Assembly: GCA_021405325.1 (NCBI GenBank) | Contig: QWII01000047.1 | Coordinates: forward strand, 73,720-137,719 | DNA: 64,000 bases | Reading direction: 5' to 3' | Origin: Caldilinea sp. CFX5 | GTDB lineage: Bacteria > Chloroflexota > Anaerolineae > Caldilineales > Caldilineaceae | Shown: one piece after another, positions 39,364 through 48,542 of the stretch | How positions within the stretch are numbered: position 1 is the stretch's first letter | Layout of the letters: each line of letters begins with the position of its first letter | Program-made: the position numbers and the translations under genes | Notes under the pieces: generated by a model | Told to the model about the DNA's origin: nothing | Seen by the model: the letters and a program-made list of their open reading frames with translations, nothing else | Database searches by the model: none

Positions 39364-40272
39364 TTACTCACTACGCCGAACGCGTGGGTTCGCTAATTCA
39401 TCCAACCCGGCGGAGACCATGAAGAGCATGACGAACATGAGAATGATCGTCACAATCGGCATCATCAGCCACCACCACATCTCGCGCAGCAGGGCGTTTT
39501 GGTTTTGCGCCCAGTAGATGGTGACGCCGATGGTTGGCTCGCGCAATGGTCCCAGCCCCAACGCCGGTAGACCAACCGAGGCGAAAATGGCGCCGGTGAC
39601 CGAGCCGACCAGACTTGCGCCCAAATAGGGCAGCAGATTGGGCACCAGTTCGCGGAAGATAATCCCCCAGTTGCTCATGCCGTTGAGTCGCGCCATCATC
39701 ACATAGGAGCGCTCACGCAGGGTCAACACTTGGGAGCGAATCGTGCGCGCCGGCCCCATCCAGGCCGTTAGGGCAATGATAAAGGCCATACTGGTTAAGG
39801 TAAAGCTTTTGGCATCCATGGACGATGCAATGACAATCAGGATCAGCAACCCCGGCACTGTCAGCAAGACATCGACAACCCAACGCACGATCACATCATA
39901 CCAACCGCCAAAAAAAGCGGAAGTGAAGCCCATAAAAGCGCCAAAGGTTACCCCGATGACGCCGGCAATAATCCCAATGCGGAAGGTTTCCCAAACCCCG
40001 TAGACGGCAACGGCAAAAAGATTACGCCCCTGACCATCGGTGCCAAAGGGAAATTCAAGCGATGGCGGCTTTCCGGCCGGCGCCCCCAGCGGATAGGCGG
40101 CTTTAATATCGATATATTGGGCGCCGATTAGCGAAAAGAGGATAAAGAAGAGCAAAATCGCCAACCCAATCGAGAGTTGAAAGTTGCGGCGTAAATAACT
40201 AAGGATGATATTTTGGCCTTGGTTTTTCTTCGCCAGCGGCCGCGCCGTCACAGATGCACTCTGAACACTCAT
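39364..40272 (-). CDS. Oligopeptide ABC transporter permease, OppC type
   Basis: A 302-residue six-helix permease. The cytoplasmic leader ends in SYLRRNFQLSIGLAILLFF (helix 1), the OppC-specific FPFGTDGQGRNLFAVAVYG follows, and the EAA loop is REL-VPNLLPYLGASLVGSV. The start at 40272 follows an AGGGGA site and lies one base after the OppB-type stop. Confidence 0.92.
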   Translation of the reverse strand: MSVQSASVTARPLAKKNQGQNIILSYLRRNFQLSIGLAILLFFILFSLIGAQYIDIKAAYPLGAPAGKPPSLEFPFGTDGQGRNLFAVAVYGVWETFRIGIIAGVIGVTFGAFMGFTSAFFGGWYDVIVRWVVDVLLTVPGLLILIVIASSMDAKSFTLTSMAFIIALTAWMGPARTIRSQVLTLRERSYVMMARLNGMSNWGIIFRELVPNLLPYLGASLVGSVTGAIFASVGLPALGLGPLREPTIGVTIYWAQNQNALLREMWWWLMMPIVTIILMFVMLFMVSAGLDELANPRVRRSE

Positions 40273-40273
40273 A

Positions 40274-41278
40274 TCACTTCCCCTCATAGGCAATCCGCGG
40301 GTCAAGCAGCGGGTAGACAAGATCAACAATCAACATGGCGATAGCAATGGCAACTGTCAAAATGAAGACAATGCCGTAGATCAAGAAATAGTCGAGTTGC
40401 CGGATCGAATTGTTGAGCAAGGTTCCCAACCCCGGATAGCGGAAGATCACTTCCACCAATACCGACCCAGAGACAATGTAAGGAAAGGCAATCGCCAACC
40501 CCGTAATTTGGGGCAACAGCGCATTACGCACCGCGTACTTATAAAAAAGACGCCAATTCTTTAAGCCCTTCGCTTCACCAAAGGTCATATAATCCTCACC
40601 CTGTACTGTGACCATCATGCCACGCATACCGATGACCCAACCACCGGTGGTAGTCAGGATCAGGGAGATGGCCGGCAAGGTGCCATATTTGATGACCTCC
40701 AGGACAAAGTTCAAATCAAATTTGGGCAATTTGGTGGCGTCAAAGGCGCCACCCAAGGGGAGCAACTGCCACTTAAAGGCCACAAAGTAGATAAGCAGCA
40801 GCCCAATCACAAAGGCGGGTACGGCGCCGATCACGAGAAAGCCAGGCATAATGTTCCGCAAGAAAAAGCCTGATTTACTCCAAGCCATTAAGGCGCCCAA
40901 TAGCGTACCCAGAATAAAGGTAATGATCGTGGTTAACGAAAGCAGACCCACCGTCCACCAAACGGCTTGCCCGATCAATTCCGGCACGGTTTTCGGAAAG
41001 TTGGACATCGAATAGCCCAAGTTGAAGCGTGCCATCTCACTCATATAGGTAAGATACTGCTTCCACACCGGCTGATCCAACCCAAACTTCTTTTCATAGC
41101 TCTGCACCATTTCTTCAAAGCCCGGTGGAATATAGCCGCCACGCGAGGCTTGTTCCAGCAACTTTTCCCGAATCGGGTTACGCGGTGTGAGTTTGGGGAT
41201 GAAGAAGTTTAACGTCGCCGCCGCCCAAATCGTCAACAAGAGGAGAAAAATGCGACGGAGGAAGTAGGATAGACTCAT
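40274..41278 (-). CDS. Oligopeptide ABC transporter permease, OppB type
   Basis: A 334-residue permease: N-terminal LSYFLRRIFLLLLTIWAAATL helix, NFFIPKLTPRNP, a large periplasmic loop with KFGLDQPVWKQYLTYM, and the EAA-loop NALLPQITGLAIAFPYIVSGS. This loop content is typical of OppB. GGAG precedes the ATG at 41278. Confidence 0.92.
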   Translation of the reverse strand: MSLSYFLRRIFLLLLTIWAAATLNFFIPKLTPRNPIREKLLEQASRGGYIPPGFEEMVQSYEKKFGLDQPVWKQYLTYMSEMARFNLGYSMSNFPKTVPELIGQAVWWTVGLLSLTTIITFILGTLLGALMAWSKSGFFLRNIMPGFLVIGAVPAFVIGLLLIYFVAFKWQLLPLGGAFDATKLPKFDLNFVLEVIKYGTLPAISLILTTTGGWVIGMRGMMVTVQGEDYMTFGEAKGLKNWRLFYKYAVRNALLPQITGLAIAFPYIVSGSVLVEVIFRYPGLGTLLNNSIRQLDYFLIYGIVFILTVAIAIAMLIVDLVYPLLDPRIAYEGK

Positions 41279-41300
41279 GGGATACTCCAAAGGAAACAAG

Positions 41301-41375
41301 CGATTTTAGATTGCCAATTTTAGATTTTGGATTTCAACGGCTGCTAAGCACGCTAAAATCCAAAATCTAAAATCG
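41301..41375. repeat. Inverted repeat of GATTTTAGATTTTGG units
   Basis: TTTTAGATTTTGGATTT on the left is mirrored by AAATCCAAAATCTAAAA on the right. It lies between the substrate-binding protein and the permease genes and may reduce downstream expression, as palindromes do between SBP and permease genes of many ABC operons. Confidence 0.9.
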
Positions 41376-41377
41376 TC

Positions 41378-43258
41378 TTACGCAGCCGGTTTCAGGTTCT
41401 GCAGAATCAAGGGGAAGGTCAGGTGCCAGAAGGCGCCATTGACATAGGGGTTGTCAACCGTCGGCCAGTTCGTCCAGTAGGTCTGGTTGTAGGGAATGCG
41501 ATGCAGCCACTGTTGCACTGGGCAGTCGGGCAGTTCATCCAGGAAGATCTCCAACGCCTTCAGATAGAGATCCATATAAGCCGGATCGGTAGCCGGCACC
41601 TTCGCCATCTCTTCCAAAACGGCGTCATAGTCGGCGTTTTGGAAGCGGGAGTTATAGGTGGTGGGTGTGCCGACCGGTTGGTAATACTTGCTGGTGAACA
41701 TATCCAAGGTGTCGAATGGATCGTTGATGCTGCCGCCGTGGCCATTCAACCAGATGTGTTCCTTGCCTTCGCTGATCTGGGTGCCATGATCCGCCGGCAT
41801 TTGGAAGTCGAGGTCAAAGCCGCCATTGCGCAACTGTTCCGCCAGGACCGGGCCGATGTCGGCGAAGACGCCCCAGCCACCGATGATGTCGGTGATGCGT
41901 TGCCCATCTTTGGCCCAGAAACCGTCAGCATCCTTTTCGTAACCGGCGGCGGCCATGCGTTCGGCGGCCTTCTCCAGGTTATGTTCTGCGGTGTTGTACT
42001 TTTCCAGCAACGGCGCCGCGGCTTCAAAGAAAGGCGCCAAGCCAGGGTACTGCGGGAAGGGGAGCGTGGTCAACACGCCGGAGCCTTCCAACGCCACATC
42101 GAGCATCTGCTGGCGGTCAATTGTGAGGCTAACGGCCCAGCGCACATTCTTGTCGGCAAAGGGGCCTTCGTCGCAGTTGAACCAGAAGGAGGTCGGCCAC
42201 CAGTCAGTGTAGCCCAAGGGCAGTTCTTTGTTGGTATGGGTGATGATCTTTTCGTTCTGCTCCACCACCTGTTTGATCGTCGCCGCACGCAGGTCGAGCA
42301 ACGAATCCAGTTCATTGTTGATGACCATCTGCGCCATGGTGGTTTCGTCCGCCGTGGGGAGCATCAGAATGCGCTCGACCGTCGGCATTTCGGCGACGAA
42401 GCCGCTCTTGACCGCCCACCAATCCTCGCGCCGGTCAATGAATTTCTGCTGTGGCGTCCAGGCGGTGATCTTGTAAGGGCCAGTGCAAACGGGCAGACCG
42501 GCTTCCGCATCCCATCCTTGGTAGGCAGGAACATCTTCGACATCTTTGAAGATGTGTTCAGGCACGATGTAGATGCCCGTGTCAAACTTAGAGGAGAGAT
42601 GACTGAACATAAAACGCGGGCGGGGATCATTGAAGGTAATCTTGGCGGTCGTGTCATCCACGACCGTCGCTTCCTTCACCCACTTGGAGACTTCAACGGA
42701 GTTGCGAATCTTGGTGGAATCGGGATTGCCGCCAATTGTGACCAGCATGTTGATCGTAAAAGCGACATCCTTGGCGCCGAAGGGTGTGCCATCACTCCAC
42801 TCAGCGCCGGCGCGGGTCTTGATGGTCAACTCGGTGAAATCGGCGTTGTACTCATAGCTCTCGGCCAACCACGGAATGTGTTCGTCGGCAAAGGCAGAGT
42901 AATAGTAGAGCGGCTCCCAGAGTGCGGCGCTGCCAATCTGGTGGGTGGCGCCGGTAGCGTAGGGGTTGCCCAACCCAACGTCGGTGAACTGACCCTGGCT
43001 GCCACCGAACATAAGGATTAAGGTCTTTTCACGCGTAACTTCAGCGACATCGACCGCCGGCGCAGCACCAGCGGCGGGCGCAGCATCAGCGGCGGGCGCA
43101 GCATCAGCCGGCGCCACCTCGCTACCAGGGGCCGGGGGCGTACCACAGGCCGCCACCATCACGCCGGCCGCGGCCAAACCGCTTAGGCGCAGAAAGTCGC
43201 GGCGACTCACATCGGGGTTGACAGTAAACAGATTCTTTTTTGGCGTCTTTTCAGACAT
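41378..43258 (-). CDS. ABC transporter substrate-binding lipoprotein, family 5
   Basis: A 626-residue extracytoplasmic solute-binding protein (DppA/OppA family). The N-terminus has a twin-arginine motif SRRDFLRLSG (Arg19-Arg20) and a lipobox VAAC with Cys38, so Tat export and lipid anchoring are predicted. An Ala/Pro linker of ADAAPA units follows. The body has the SBP_bac_5 pattern (LAESYEYNADFTELTIKTR, SDGTPFGAKDVAFTIN, VRWAVSLTIDRQQML). The start at 43258 has GGAGGAA. The substrate is probably a peptide or oligosaccharide; this is not decidable here. Confidence 0.93.
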   Translation of the reverse strand: MSEKTPKKNLFTVNPDVSRRDFLRLSGLAAAGVMVAACGTPPAPGSEVAPADAAPAADAAPAAGAAPAVDVAEVTREKTLILMFGGSQGQFTDVGLGNPYATGATHQIGSAALWEPLYYYSAFADEHIPWLAESYEYNADFTELTIKTRAGAEWSDGTPFGAKDVAFTINMLVTIGGNPDSTKIRNSVEVSKWVKEATVVDDTTAKITFNDPRPRFMFSHLSSKFDTGIYIVPEHIFKDVEDVPAYQGWDAEAGLPVCTGPYKITAWTPQQKFIDRREDWWAVKSGFVAEMPTVERILMLPTADETTMAQMVINNELDSLLDLRAATIKQVVEQNEKIITHTNKELPLGYTDWWPTSFWFNCDEGPFADKNVRWAVSLTIDRQQMLDVALEGSGVLTTLPFPQYPGLAPFFEAAAPLLEKYNTAEHNLEKAAERMAAAGYEKDADGFWAKDGQRITDIIGGWGVFADIGPVLAEQLRNGGFDLDFQMPADHGTQISEGKEHIWLNGHGGSINDPFDTLDMFTSKYYQPVGTPTTYNSRFQNADYDAVLEEMAKVPATDPAYMDLYLKALEIFLDELPDCPVQQWLHRIPYNQTYWTNWPTVDNPYVNGAFWHLTFPLILQNLKPAA

Positions 43259-43813
43259 AGTTTCCTCCATGAATTGATGGTTGGAAAATAAACAAGCATT
43301 ATATAGGGTAAGCAAAGTATTGTTGAGTTAACAGGAACGAGGACGCCAGGCAGCCAAGCCGGCGCGGTGAAAGGTAAACGCGCAAAAATCAGCTTTTCAT
43401 CCCGGCGTTTTCATCCTGTCAAGGAGCAAACGCTTATTCCCAATAATGTCACGCGCAATGCCGACAAGAGGTAATGTATACCGGCGAATTCAGGATACGC
43501 TTAGAAAAAGCGTACAGGGTTGCTGCCTATGCTGTTCGCAGGTACATGTAGCGGCGTTTCGCCACAACGACAGAAAATTGTCGGTAGGGTAGCTTGAGTA
43601 TAGAATAGTTTTGCCACCATGTCAAAAGCGCGAAATTGCATCTAGCGATTTTGTGCTATACTTAAGCGGCAAAGGGTCGCTGCCCTTGAGTGACTGTCAT
43701 TCAGAGCGTACAACGGCCGGCAGTACGTAAGCGTTTTCCCCATTTCCTAATGAAACTCTCATCAACGTTTGCGGCGACGCGGGCTAAATTTTCTAGAAAC
43801 CTGTACTAAATTC
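43259..43813. other. Divergent promoter region, no gene
   Basis: No coding sequence is supported over 555 bp. A hairpin TACGCTT/AAGCGTA lies near 43495-43515. TTGCAT (43636-43641) and TATACT (43657-43662, spacer 15) could be a promoter for the FtsX-type gene. Confidence 0.4.
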
Positions 43814-46753
43814 ATGAACACAACGCATCTACCTGCGCCGCTACAACCCACCGGCGCAGCCGAACTTGATGGCCATAGCAACGCCGTGCGTCGGCTGGCG
43901 CAAGTGCGCAAACCGCCGCTCTTTTTGCGCCCCTTTCGTGGTCTGGTCGATCTGATCTATCTCTCGACACGTCGTCTGCACTACCATAGTGGGTTGAGCC
44001 TGCTCTCCTTGTTGGGCTTTGTCCTGGCCATTGCCCTGGTCAGCAGCGCCGCCTTTTTTTCCAATGCGGTCGATACGGTGATTATGCGCCAGGAGTTGGC
44101 CGAATATAGCCGGGTGACCGGGCGGCCCCCCCTTTCTTCGCGCATTTATACACCTTCCACGCGCGTCGTCCCTTTGACGATCGAGCGTAGTGAAACGTTA
44201 GGCGACAATGTTTCCACCACCCTCTCGGCCGAAGTTGGGCTGCCGGTGCGTTACATCGGCATGATGGCCGATAGCGGCGTGCTGAGCTTGCAACCGCTGG
44301 CCAACGACACGCGATATGAGGGCAAACGCACGTTGGGTAATGTTAATGTTGTCTACTTTAAGGATATTGCCAACCATGTCGTCTTTGATGGCCCCGCGCT
44401 GGATAACGATGGCGCTTCCGGCGAACGGCTGGAGGTGTGGATGTCCTCGGCGCTGGGGGCGAAATTGGGCATTCAGCCCGGCGACCAATTTGATTTGGCC
44501 GGCACCGGGCAGGACGCCATTCCGGTCCCCGTAACCATTGTCGGCTTCTGGCGCGCCACGGATGCCAAAGATCCCTTCTGGTTCAGCGACCCCGATCAAA
44601 CCCTGGCCGAGAAACTACTGACCCGCCGCGGTGACTACATCGGCCATGTTGAGTCGCGCCTGACGACCAAGGTGCGCGCCGTCACCTGGCATGTGATCCT
44701 CGACGAGACCCAAGCGACGCCGACCCGTGGCCGCAACTATATTGACGGCTTTCAGACCGCCGCCGTCGTCATCAGCAAATATCTGCCCGATGCCCGTCTG
44801 ACCTCCCCCTCGCTCTCGTTGGGGAAATTTGTCGGACGGCAGACGGTGTTAACCACGATTTTGCTCGGCTTTAATGTGCCGGCCTTGAGCTTTTTGCTCT
44901 ATTTTCTGGTCGTGACCTCCGCCGTCATCGCCTACTGGCAGCGGCGCGAAACGGCGATCATGATCAGTCGTGGCATGACCCGTTGGGGGGTGCTCAGCTA
45001 TGTGCTGGTGGAAGGCTTTGTCCTCTTTCTGCTCGGCGCGCCGTTGGGGTTAGGGTTGGGCATGGTGCTGGCGCGCTTAATGGGCTATACCGTCAGCTTT
45101 CTCAACTTTCAGGAGCGGATGCCCTTGCCGGTCTCATTGGATGGGCTGAACTTGCCGCTCGTTGGCGCGACCATGGGGATTCTCCTGCTGGCGAAGCTGT
45201 GGACAGCCGCCGCCACCAGTCGTGAAACGGTGTTGACCCAACAGCGCGAACATGCCCGCCCGCCCCGTGGCCCCTTCTGGTATCGCGCTTATCTAGATTT
45301 GTTGCTCTTGATTCCGGCCTGGTATGGCTATCAACAGTTGATGCAGCGCGGCTCGCTCGGCGCGCTGGTGGAGAATCGCCCTGAAGAGTTATATCAAGAT
45401 CCGCTACTGATTGTGGTGCCGGCGCTCTTTGTGGTGGTGATGGCTTTCCTGGCGATGCGCCTCTTCCCGCTAGTCATGCGGATTCTTGACTGGCTTGCCA
45501 ACCGCACGCCCTGGTTGACGTTCCATCTGGCCTTGCGCCAACTGGGACGCTACAGCCAGAACTACATCAACCCCATGTTGTTGGTGATCGTGTCGCTGGC
45601 GTTGGGCGTCTACACGCTATCAATGGCCGCCAGCCTCGACAAGTGGTTGGTGGATCGCATGTATTACCGCATTGGCACGGATCTCGCCTTTACCCCCTTT
45701 TCCGAAGTCGAATCCCAATCCGATACGCCGTCGCCGGGCGCCGAGTGGATTCCGCCGATTGATGAGTTTGAGACGCTGCCAGGCGTGGTTACAGCCGCGC
45801 GGGTGGGCGATTATCGCGCCGAAATTGACCTGGGCGCCGCTGCTGCGGGGCGGGTGCGTGGCCGCTTTCTGGGCGTTGATCGGGTCGATTTTATGCGGGT
45901 CGCCTGGTTCCGCGGCGACCTGGCGCGTGAGCCGTTGGGCGGGTTGATGAACCGGCTGGCCGCCACCGATGACGCCATTCTGGTTTCCGAAAAGTTCCTG
46001 ACCGCACATCAACTGCGGGTCGGGGATAAGGTCAACATCCACGTTATCACCGATTTGGGCACCAGCCTCAAGAGCGCATTTACAATTGTCGGCGCCTATG
46101 AATATTTCCCCACCGTCTATGAGGATCAGCCGACCGTGGTCGGTAATTTAGAATTTCTCTTCTCTTTTTTTGGCATGGTCATGCCCCATCGCATCTGGCT
46201 GGATTTGGAACCGGGCGCCGATGGTAAAGCCGTTCTCGCCGCTGTGCCGACACTGGGCATTGACACCATCAATCGCGACGACACCGTCCGGGTTATTCAG
46301 GAAGAACAGGCGAAGATGGAGCGGGTCGGCGTCTTTGGTACGCTCTCGGTCGGCTTTATCGCCGCCACCTTTATGGCCGCACTGGGCTTGTTGACCTATA
46401 GTTACGCGTCCATGAATGAACGGCTCTATCTCTTCTCCGTCATGCGTTCGATTGGTCTCAAACGGGGGCAGGTGGTGGGACAAGTGGCAATGGAATATAC
46501 GGTGCTGACGGCCTATGGCGCCATTGCCGGCGTCATTGCTGGTTCGACCGTCGCCACCATGTTTGTGCCGCTCTTCCGCATCACTGGCGACCTGGGTACC
46601 GCCCTGCCGCCGCTGCTGCCCATCCTCGCCCGCGACGAAATCTTCCCGCTGGCGATTGCCTTTGCCGGGGTGATGATTGTGCTGGAGGTGGTGGTGATTT
46701 CGTCGGCGCTCTACCAGCGGTTGTTTAGTGCGTTGCGGTTGGGGCATCAGTAA
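43814..46753 (+). CDS. FtsX/MacB-family ABC transporter permease
   Basis: A 979-residue protein with the LolE/MacB-like layout duplicated: membrane helix near residue 70 (LSLLSLLGFVLAIALVSSAA), a large extracytoplasmic domain, three helices around 345-460, a further helix, a second large outer domain (about 600-800) and three final helices (SVGFIAATFMAALGLLTYSY...EVVVISSALYQ). Such permeases move lipids, lipoproteins or peptides or transmit force to cell-wall enzymes. No cognate ATPase gene is adjacent in the window, which is unusual. The ATG at 43814 has no clear ribosome-binding site; a TTG at 43769 is an alternative. Confidence 0.87.
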   Translation: MNTTHLPAPLQPTGAAELDGHSNAVRRLAQVRKPPLFLRPFRGLVDLIYLSTRRLHYHSGLSLLSLLGFVLAIALVSSAAFFSNAVDTVIMRQELAEYSRVTGRPPLSSRIYTPSTRVVPLTIERSETLGDNVSTTLSAEVGLPVRYIGMMADSGVLSLQPLANDTRYEGKRTLGNVNVVYFKDIANHVVFDGPALDNDGASGERLEVWMSSALGAKLGIQPGDQFDLAGTGQDAIPVPVTIVGFWRATDAKDPFWFSDPDQTLAEKLLTRRGDYIGHVESRLTTKVRAVTWHVILDETQATPTRGRNYIDGFQTAAVVISKYLPDARLTSPSLSLGKFVGRQTVLTTILLGFNVPALSFLLYFLVVTSAVIAYWQRRETAIMISRGMTRWGVLSYVLVEGFVLFLLGAPLGLGLGMVLARLMGYTVSFLNFQERMPLPVSLDGLNLPLVGATMGILLLAKLWTAAATSRETVLTQQREHARPPRGPFWYRAYLDLLLLIPAWYGYQQLMQRGSLGALVENRPEELYQDPLLIVVPALFVVVMAFLAMRLFPLVMRILDWLANRTPWLTFHLALRQLGRYSQNYINPMLLVIVSLALGVYTLSMAASLDKWLVDRMYYRIGTDLAFTPFSEVESQSDTPSPGAEWIPPIDEFETLPGVVTAARVGDYRAEIDLGAAAAGRVRGRFLGVDRVDFMRVAWFRGDLAREPLGGLMNRLAATDDAILVSEKFLTAHQLRVGDKVNIHVITDLGTSLKSAFTIVGAYEYFPTVYEDQPTVVGNLEFLFSFFGMVMPHRIWLDLEPGADGKAVLAAVPTLGIDTINRDDTVRVIQEEQAKMERVGVFGTLSVGFIAATFMAALGLLTYSYASMNERLYLFSVMRSIGLKRGQVVGQVAMEYTVLTAYGAIAGVIAGSTVATMFVPLFRITGDLGTALPPLLPILARDEIFPLAIAFAGVMIVLEVVVISSALYQRLFSALRLGHQ

Positions 46754-46779
46754 GAGAAAATGCTGCCTTTTGCAATTTC

Positions 46780-46788
46780 TGTTATAAT
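46780..46788 (+). promoter_or_regulatory. Extended -10 promoter upstream of the HNH pair
   Basis: TGTTATAAT (46780-46788) is a TGn-TATAAT extended -10. The following ~130 nt leader contains the palindromic element at 46813-46898. Confidence 0.5.
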
Positions 46789-46812
46789 GGGTAAAGACAT
46801 TTGTTGATAAAG

Positions 46813-46898
46813 TAGGAGTTACGCAAGACGAGTTCTCCGCCAGAGACCATTAGGGTCTGCGAGACCCTAATGGTCTGGGCTTGTGCGTAAGTCTTATA
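46813..46898. repeat. MITE-like palindromic element, copy 1
   Basis: An 86-bp element starting TAGGAGTTACGC and ending GCGTAAGTCTTATAA. The core is a perfect 15-bp hairpin AGACCATTAGGGTCT (46844-46858) with its complement at 46862-46876. A second element at 58413-58508 shares both ends but has a different core. Confidence 0.88.
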
Positions 46899-46924
46899 AA
46901 GTGATGAAGTTTGAGAGGTAGCCT

Positions 46925-47326
46925 ATGCCAACAGCCCAAGTAGTCTCTGAAGTATCATTGAATGAGTTACTAAGCACAGTTGAGCAATTGAGTACACCTG
47001 ATTTGCAAAAATTTATTGGAAATGTTTTGGCAGTTGAAGCCAGAAGACGCGCACCAAGTTTGTCTAAGGAAGAGACGCAGCTTTTGCAACAGATCAATCA
47101 AGGTGTGCCGGCTGAAGTGCGTAAACGTTACTGGTTGCTTGATGAAAAACTGCATGATGGTACAATTACAAACGAAGAACATCAGGAATTAAGCGACATT
47201 ATCAATCGTATTGAACTAGCCGACGCTGAACGAATTATGAACCTGATAAAGTTGGCTCAACTGCGCAACACAACAGTCGATTCGCTCATGGAACAACTAG
47301 GGATCCGCAAGCCCAATTATGCCTAG
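46925..47326 (+). CDS. Conserved small protein preceding an HNH nuclease
   Basis: A 133-residue, largely helical protein (SLNELLSTVEQLSTPDLQKFIG, then KLHDGTITNEEHQELSDIINRIE). Similar proteins occur directly in front of HNH endonuclease genes in cyanobacteria and Chloroflexota; the function is not known, and an antitoxin-like or partner role is a guess. Codon use is more AT-rich than its neighbours, suggesting recent transfer. Its stop overlaps the HNH start by 8 bp. Confidence 0.72.
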   Translation: MPTAQVVSEVSLNELLSTVEQLSTPDLQKFIGNVLAVEARRRAPSLSKEETQLLQQINQGVPAEVRKRYWLLDEKLHDGTITNEEHQELSDIINRIELADAERIMNLIKLAQLRNTTVDSLMEQLGIRKPNYA

Positions 47327-47751
47327 ACCCTATCTCCCCGTTCGTAAACGACGTGCTGTCATTGCTCGTGCCGATGGTTACTGCGAATATTGTCAAAGTC
47401 ATGCGGATTACACCACCGAAACATTTGCTGTGGAACACAATTATTCCTATCAGCCTGGGTGGCACCGATGATTTAGAAAATTTGGCGTTGTCCTGTTCTG
47501 GCTGTAACAACTACAAGCATGACAAAACAGAAGCGATTGATCCGGTTGATGGTGAATTAACACCATTATTTCACCCACGGCGCCAACGCTGGCGTGACCA
47601 TTTTACCTGGAGTGATGACTACTGTAAGGTTGTCGGTTTGACAGCCATTGGTCGTACCACAATCGCTACGCTGCAAATGAACCGATTAGGTTTAGTCAAC
47701 CTCCGGTACGCCCTTTACTTGATTAGGAAGCACCCGCCTGAACTGATCTAA
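47319..47751 (+). pseudogene. HNH endonuclease with single-base frameshift
   Basis: The first frame reads MPRPYLPVRKRRAVIARADG then YCEYCQ and a FAVEH ending; the next frame continues IIPISLGGTDDLENLALSC then SGCNNYK, then ~90 more residues to 47751. Joined, these give a textbook HNH nuclease (CxxC...EHIIP...GG...NLxxxCxxCNxxK). One surplus A at about 47439 in CACAATTATT causes the shift. Either the gene is inactivated or the base is a sequencing error; both are plausible. Confidence 0.88.
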
Positions 47752-47799
47752 TTTTTAGTAGCGTTCTACTTAAGAACTTGTGTCTTTGGAGCATTTGAA

Positions 47800-48126
47800 A
47801 TGACAACGCTTGAAAACGTACGCGAACTGTTGCCGGCAATGCTGCCCACCGAAAAGACACAGGCGCTTCAATGGCTTGCCCGTGATATCGGCGGGACTTA
47901 TCCGGGTATCGAAAGTACGCCTGCCGTTTTGGGGGGCGAACCATGTGTTGTACGCACGCGCATTCCGGTGTGGCTCTTGGTGCAAGCAAGAAAACTGGGG
48001 AGCAGCGAAGCTGATCTGTTGAAAGCATACCCAACCCTCCGTGCTGAGGATTTGACTAACGCGTGGTCATATTACTACGCCCATAAGCAAGAGATTGAAC
48101 AACAAATTCGCGAGAATGAAGAATAG
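47800..48126 (+). CDS. DUF433 domain protein, orphan antitoxin-like
   Basis: A 108-residue protein with the DUF433 core GIESTPAVLGGEPCVVRTRIPVWLLV split by the consensus P-x-V-x-GG-x-PC-xx-TRIPV, then YPTLRAEDLTNAWSYYYAHKQEIEQ. DUF433 proteins are usually antitoxins paired with a downstream DUF5615 PIN-like toxin. No toxin follows; the next gene is a Dabb protein, so the partner has been lost or lies elsewhere. Confidence 0.85.
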   Translation: MTTLENVRELLPAMLPTEKTQALQWLARDIGGTYPGIESTPAVLGGEPCVVRTRIPVWLLVQARKLGSSEADLLKAYPTLRAEDLTNAWSYYYAHKQEIEQQIRENEE

Positions 48127-48141
48127 CCTAAGGAAAGTATT

Positions 48142-48459
48142 ATGATCACAAACCGCCTCCTACGCCACGTCGTCCTTTTCAAATTCAAAGACGAGACTAC
48201 CCCAGAACAGACCCATCAAATCGCAGCCGCCTTCCGCGCCTTGCCCAGCCAGATCGACGCCATCCACGCCTTTGAGTGGGGCACCGATGTCAGCGTCGAA
48301 GGCAAGGCGGACGGCTATACCCATTGCTTCTTTGTCACCTTCAAAAGTGAAGCGGACCGGGATGCCTATCTCCCTCACCCTGCCCATCGCACCTTTGGCA
48401 CTGTCTTGCGTCCCCACCTGGACAAAGTGCTTGTCCTTGACTACTGGACACAGGAATAA
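48142..48459 (+). CDS. Dabb-family (stress-responsive A/B barrel) protein
   Basis: A 105-residue dimeric alpha/beta-barrel protein. It begins with the hallmark LRHVVLFKFKDETT, has FEWGTDVSVEGKADGYTHC and ends AYLPHPAHRTF...VLDYW. Function in bacteria is uncertain; some relatives are cyclases or stress proteins. The stop codon is followed immediately by the 48464-48525 palindrome. Confidence 0.92.
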   Translation: MITNRLLRHVVLFKFKDETTPEQTHQIAAAFRALPSQIDAIHAFEWGTDVSVEGKADGYTHCFFVTFKSEADRDAYLPHPAHRTFGTVLRPHLDKVLVLDYWTQE

Positions 48460-48463
48460 TCTT

Positions 48464-48525
48464 GGGGTGATTAGGTGATTCGGTGAGTGAGCTTGTCGAA
48501 CTCACCGAATCACCTAATCATCCCC
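48464..48525. repeat. Inverted repeat, ~24-nt arms
   Basis: GGGGTGATTAGGTGATTCGG (from 48464) is mirrored by CCGAATCACCTAATCATCCC (to 48525) with one bulge. It lies between the Dabb and mevalonate kinase genes; a longer frame of the kinase would start inside it. Confidence 0.9.
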
Positions 48526-48542
48526 CACACATCAACTTTACC

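Noticed and set aside
41423..43021. 532-codon open frame antisense to the substrate-binding protein
   Set aside because: The minus strand has a complete Tat lipoprotein with family motifs and GGAGGAA start; the antisense frame is a GC-skew shadow without start signal or domain.
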